Shown here in pieces: positions 6,450-7,841 of a stretch of 7,841 nt of DNA. Origin of the DNA: Candidatus Helarchaeota archaeon (lineage in GTDB: Archaea > Asgardarchaeota > Lokiarchaeia > Helarchaeales > HEL-GB-A). The stretch is taken from NCBI GenBank assembly GCA_016840125.1, contig JAEOSY010000354.1:1-7841 (forward strand). The letters run 5' to 3'. Both the position numbers and the translations under genes were made by a program. The notes below the pieces were generated by a model. That model searched no databases and had not been told where the DNA came from. It saw only the letters and a program-made list of their open reading frames with translations. Position 1 is the first letter of the stretch. Each line of letters starts with the position of its first letter.

Positions 6450-7490
6450 ATGATGGCAGCCATGTTTCATGGATCGAAAAATGTTGTTTTAGAAGAAACG
6501 GTGATACCTAAAATCTCGGATGATGAAGTTTTAGTTAAAATCAAAGCGGCAACAACGTGTGGGACGGATAGGAAGTTATATTTAAGACCTGGAAAGAAAT
6601 ATCCAGCGTACTTCAAACCACCGACGATTTTCGGGCATGAAATAGCTGGAGAAGTTTTTCAAATCGGGAAAAATGTTACGGGTTATGAGATTGGACAACC
6701 CGTTTATGTGCATGACTCAGGTCCCTGTTTGAAATGCTTTTATTGTAAAATAGGTCGGCATAGCTTATGTGAAAATATTACCTGGAGTTGGGGTACCTGG
6801 ACAGAGTACCTCAAAGTTCCCAAGGAAATCATTCGATGTGGGAACATGGTTCCATTTAGCACGAAAGACCTCTCTTTCGCAGAAGCAGCTTTAACCGAAC
6901 CTTTATCGTGTGTTCTAATGGCAGTTGAACGCTCAAATATCATGTTAGGGGACACAGTAGTTATTAATGGGGCAGGACCCATTGGGCTTTTTTGGACAAA
7001 TTTAGTGAAAAATAAAGGAGCAAAAATTATTCAGGTTGACCTCAAAAAAGAACGATTAGAAATTGCAAAACGAGCTGGCGCGAATGTGATTTTAAATGCC
7101 AAAGAAGAGGAGGATATAATTCAGACCGTGAAAAATCATACCCCGGAGGGGCGAGGGGCGGACGTGGCAGTTGAAGCTGTTGGATATCCCGAGACTTGGG
7201 AAACAACTGTCAAAATGGCGAGAAAAGGAGGATTAGTGAATCTATTCGGAGGCCCACCCCCTACTTCAGATTTCACAGTCAACACAGGCTTGTTGCATTA
7301 TAGCGAATTAACTCTTATGGGGGTATTTCATACCACACCCCGTTATGTACAAGCCTCTATTAATTTATTAGCAAATGGTAAGGTCGATACAGATATTTTT
7401 CTTACAGATGAAAAGAAATTATCAGAACTTGACAAGATTTTAGATAATTTAGTAAATCAAAAGGGTATCAAAACCGCGATTTTTCCTTAA
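6450..7490 (+). CDS. Zinc-dependent medium-chain alcohol dehydrogenase (threonine/sorbitol/butanediol dehydrogenase-like)
   Basis: From the ATG at 6450 the product is 346 residues, the usual length for the family. It has the catalytic zinc site Cys37 (CGTD), His63-Glu64 (GHE) and Glu150 (EPLSC); four structural zinc cysteines, 93, 96, 99 and 107, in the CxxCxxCx7C spacing; and a Rossmann motif GAGPIG (174-179) followed by an acidic residue, Asp197, at the end of the second strand, which favours NAD(H) over NADP(H). It would oxidise a secondary alcohol or polyol in the cytoplasm. The frame is open to GTG at 6423 and ATG at 6432, but family members begin close to the MMAAMFHG segment, and GAGAAG lies six bases before 6450. 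The following E1 alpha gene, 21 bp away, makes a 2,3-butanediol or related diol a reasonable substrate guess; the sequence alone does not settle threonine versus sugar alcohol versus butanediol. Confidence 0.88.
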   Translation: MMAAMFHGSKNVVLEETVIPKISDDEVLVKIKAATTCGTDRKLYLRPGKKYPAYFKPPTIFGHEIAGEVFQIGKNVTGYEIGQPVYVHDSGPCLKCFYCKIGRHSLCENITWSWGTWTEYLKVPKEIIRCGNMVPFSTKDLSFAEAALTEPLSCVLMAVERSNIMLGDTVVINGAGPIGLFWTNLVKNKGAKIIQVDLKKERLEIAKRAGANVILNAKEEEDIIQTVKNHTPEGRGADVAVEAVGYPETWETTVKMARKGGLVNLFGGPPPTSDFTVNTGLLHYSELTLMGVFHTTPRYVQASINLLANGKVDTDIFLTDEKKLSELDKILDNLVNQKGIKTAIFP

Positions 7491-7499
7491 AGAATTAAA

Positions 7500-7505
7500 A
7501 GGTGA
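7500..7505 (+). promoter_or_regulatory. Ribosome binding site of the E1 alpha gene
   Basis: AGGTGA lies six bases before the ATG at 7512. It is the same core as the one before the TTG start at 5036, which supports a shared anti-SD and both start calls. Confidence 0.55.
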
Positions 7506-7511
7506 GCAATT

Positions 7512-7841
7512 ATGGAAATTCCGAGAGAGAAACTTTTGGAAATGTATAAAAAAATGTTATTAATTCGGTATTTTGAAGAACGAGCCTATGAAATTTTCGG
7601 AACCGGTGTCATTGCTGGAACATTACACACCTATTTAGGGCAGGAAGCAATAGCAGCGGGGATTATATCTAATTTGAATGATGATGATTTTATTACAAGC
7701 ACACATCGAGGGCACGGGCATGTCCTTGCCAAAGGAGCTTCTCCCGATCGCATGATGGCGGAATTATTTGGAAAGGAAACCGGGTATTGTAAAGCAAAGG
7801 GCGGTTCCATGCATATTGCGGATTTTAAGTACGGTATTCTC
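7512..7841 (+). CDS. Thiamine-diphosphate-dependent dehydrogenase E1 alpha subunit (acetoin/pyruvate type), 3' end outside the window
   Basis: The first 110 codons are present and the frame runs off the window edge. The N-terminal region matches the E1 alpha subunit of the 2-oxoacid dehydrogenase/acetoin dehydrogenase family: LLEMYKKMLLIRYFEERA (residues 8-25), YLGQEAIAAG (41-50), THRGHGHVLAKG (64-75) and KAKGGSMHI (94-102). The THRGHGH form, rather than a plain YRxHG, and KGGSMH are typical of the acetoin dehydrogenase (AcoA) and PdhA branch. The enzyme would use thiamine diphosphate to decarboxylate a 2-oxoacid or cleave acetoin, passing the acyl group to a lipoyl E2. The GDG thiamine-diphosphate motif lies beyond the edge. 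With the dehydrogenase 21 bp upstream it probably forms one operon; beta, E2 and E3 genes would be expected next. Pyruvate versus acetoin cannot be decided here. Confidence 0.88.
   Translation, partial: MEIPREKLLEMYKKMLLIRYFEERAYEIFGTGVIAGTLHTYLGQEAIAAGIISNLNDDDFITSTHRGHGHVLAKGASPDRMMAELFGKETGYCKAKGGSMHIADFKYGIL

Noticed and set aside
1..7841. CRISPR array, tRNA or rRNA genes, insertion sequence ends
   Set aside because: No regularly spaced repeats, no cloverleaf-like gene, no transposase and no flanking inverted repeats were seen on either strand.

Overview
The window looks like a chromosomal piece of an archaeon, most likely an Asgard archaeon (Heimdallarchaeia-like is a guess). The basis is a small GTPase that mixes Arf-type and Rag/Gtr-type signatures, AT-rich intergenic DNA with TATA-like boxes and oligo-T ends, AGGTGA-type ribosome binding sites beside TTG starts, and surface-protein features typical of archaea. 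No 16S gene or other decisive taxonomic marker is present.

Layout. Positions 1-72 hold only AT-rich promoter-like DNA. A small plus-strand ORF of unknown function (73-495) has visibly higher GC than its neighbours and converges on a minus-strand block. Read in its own direction (right to left), that block is: a membrane-embedded M28-family metallopeptidase (5045-6307, possibly starting further upstream), a twelve-helix membrane protein carrying an extracytoplasmic GH18-like TIM-barrel domain (2607-5036), an Arf/Rag-like GTPase with an N-terminal helix-hairpin-helix-like domain (1451-2542), and a seven-helix membrane protein of unknown function (573-1301). The first two genes are 8 bp apart and the ribosome binding site of the second overlaps the stop codon of the first, so they are almost certainly one operon. 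The GTPase follows after 64 bp and may have its own promoter. The seven-helix gene is separated by about 150 bp, with an oligo-T terminator and a TATA box that places its transcript start at or near its ATG.

To the right, divergently transcribed, are a zinc-dependent medium-chain alcohol dehydrogenase (6450-7490) and, 21 bp on, the start of a thiamine-diphosphate E1 alpha subunit of the pyruvate/acetoin dehydrogenase type (7512 to the window end). This pair suggests a 2-oxoacid or acetoin/butanediol oxidation operon that continues outside the window.

The most notable part is the membrane-surface block. It pairs a peptidase predicted to face the cytoplasm with a GH18-like barrel predicted to face outward and rich in N-glycosylation sequons, next to a GTPase of eukaryote-like type. 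A joint role in envelope glycoprotein or membrane biology is inference from gene order only.
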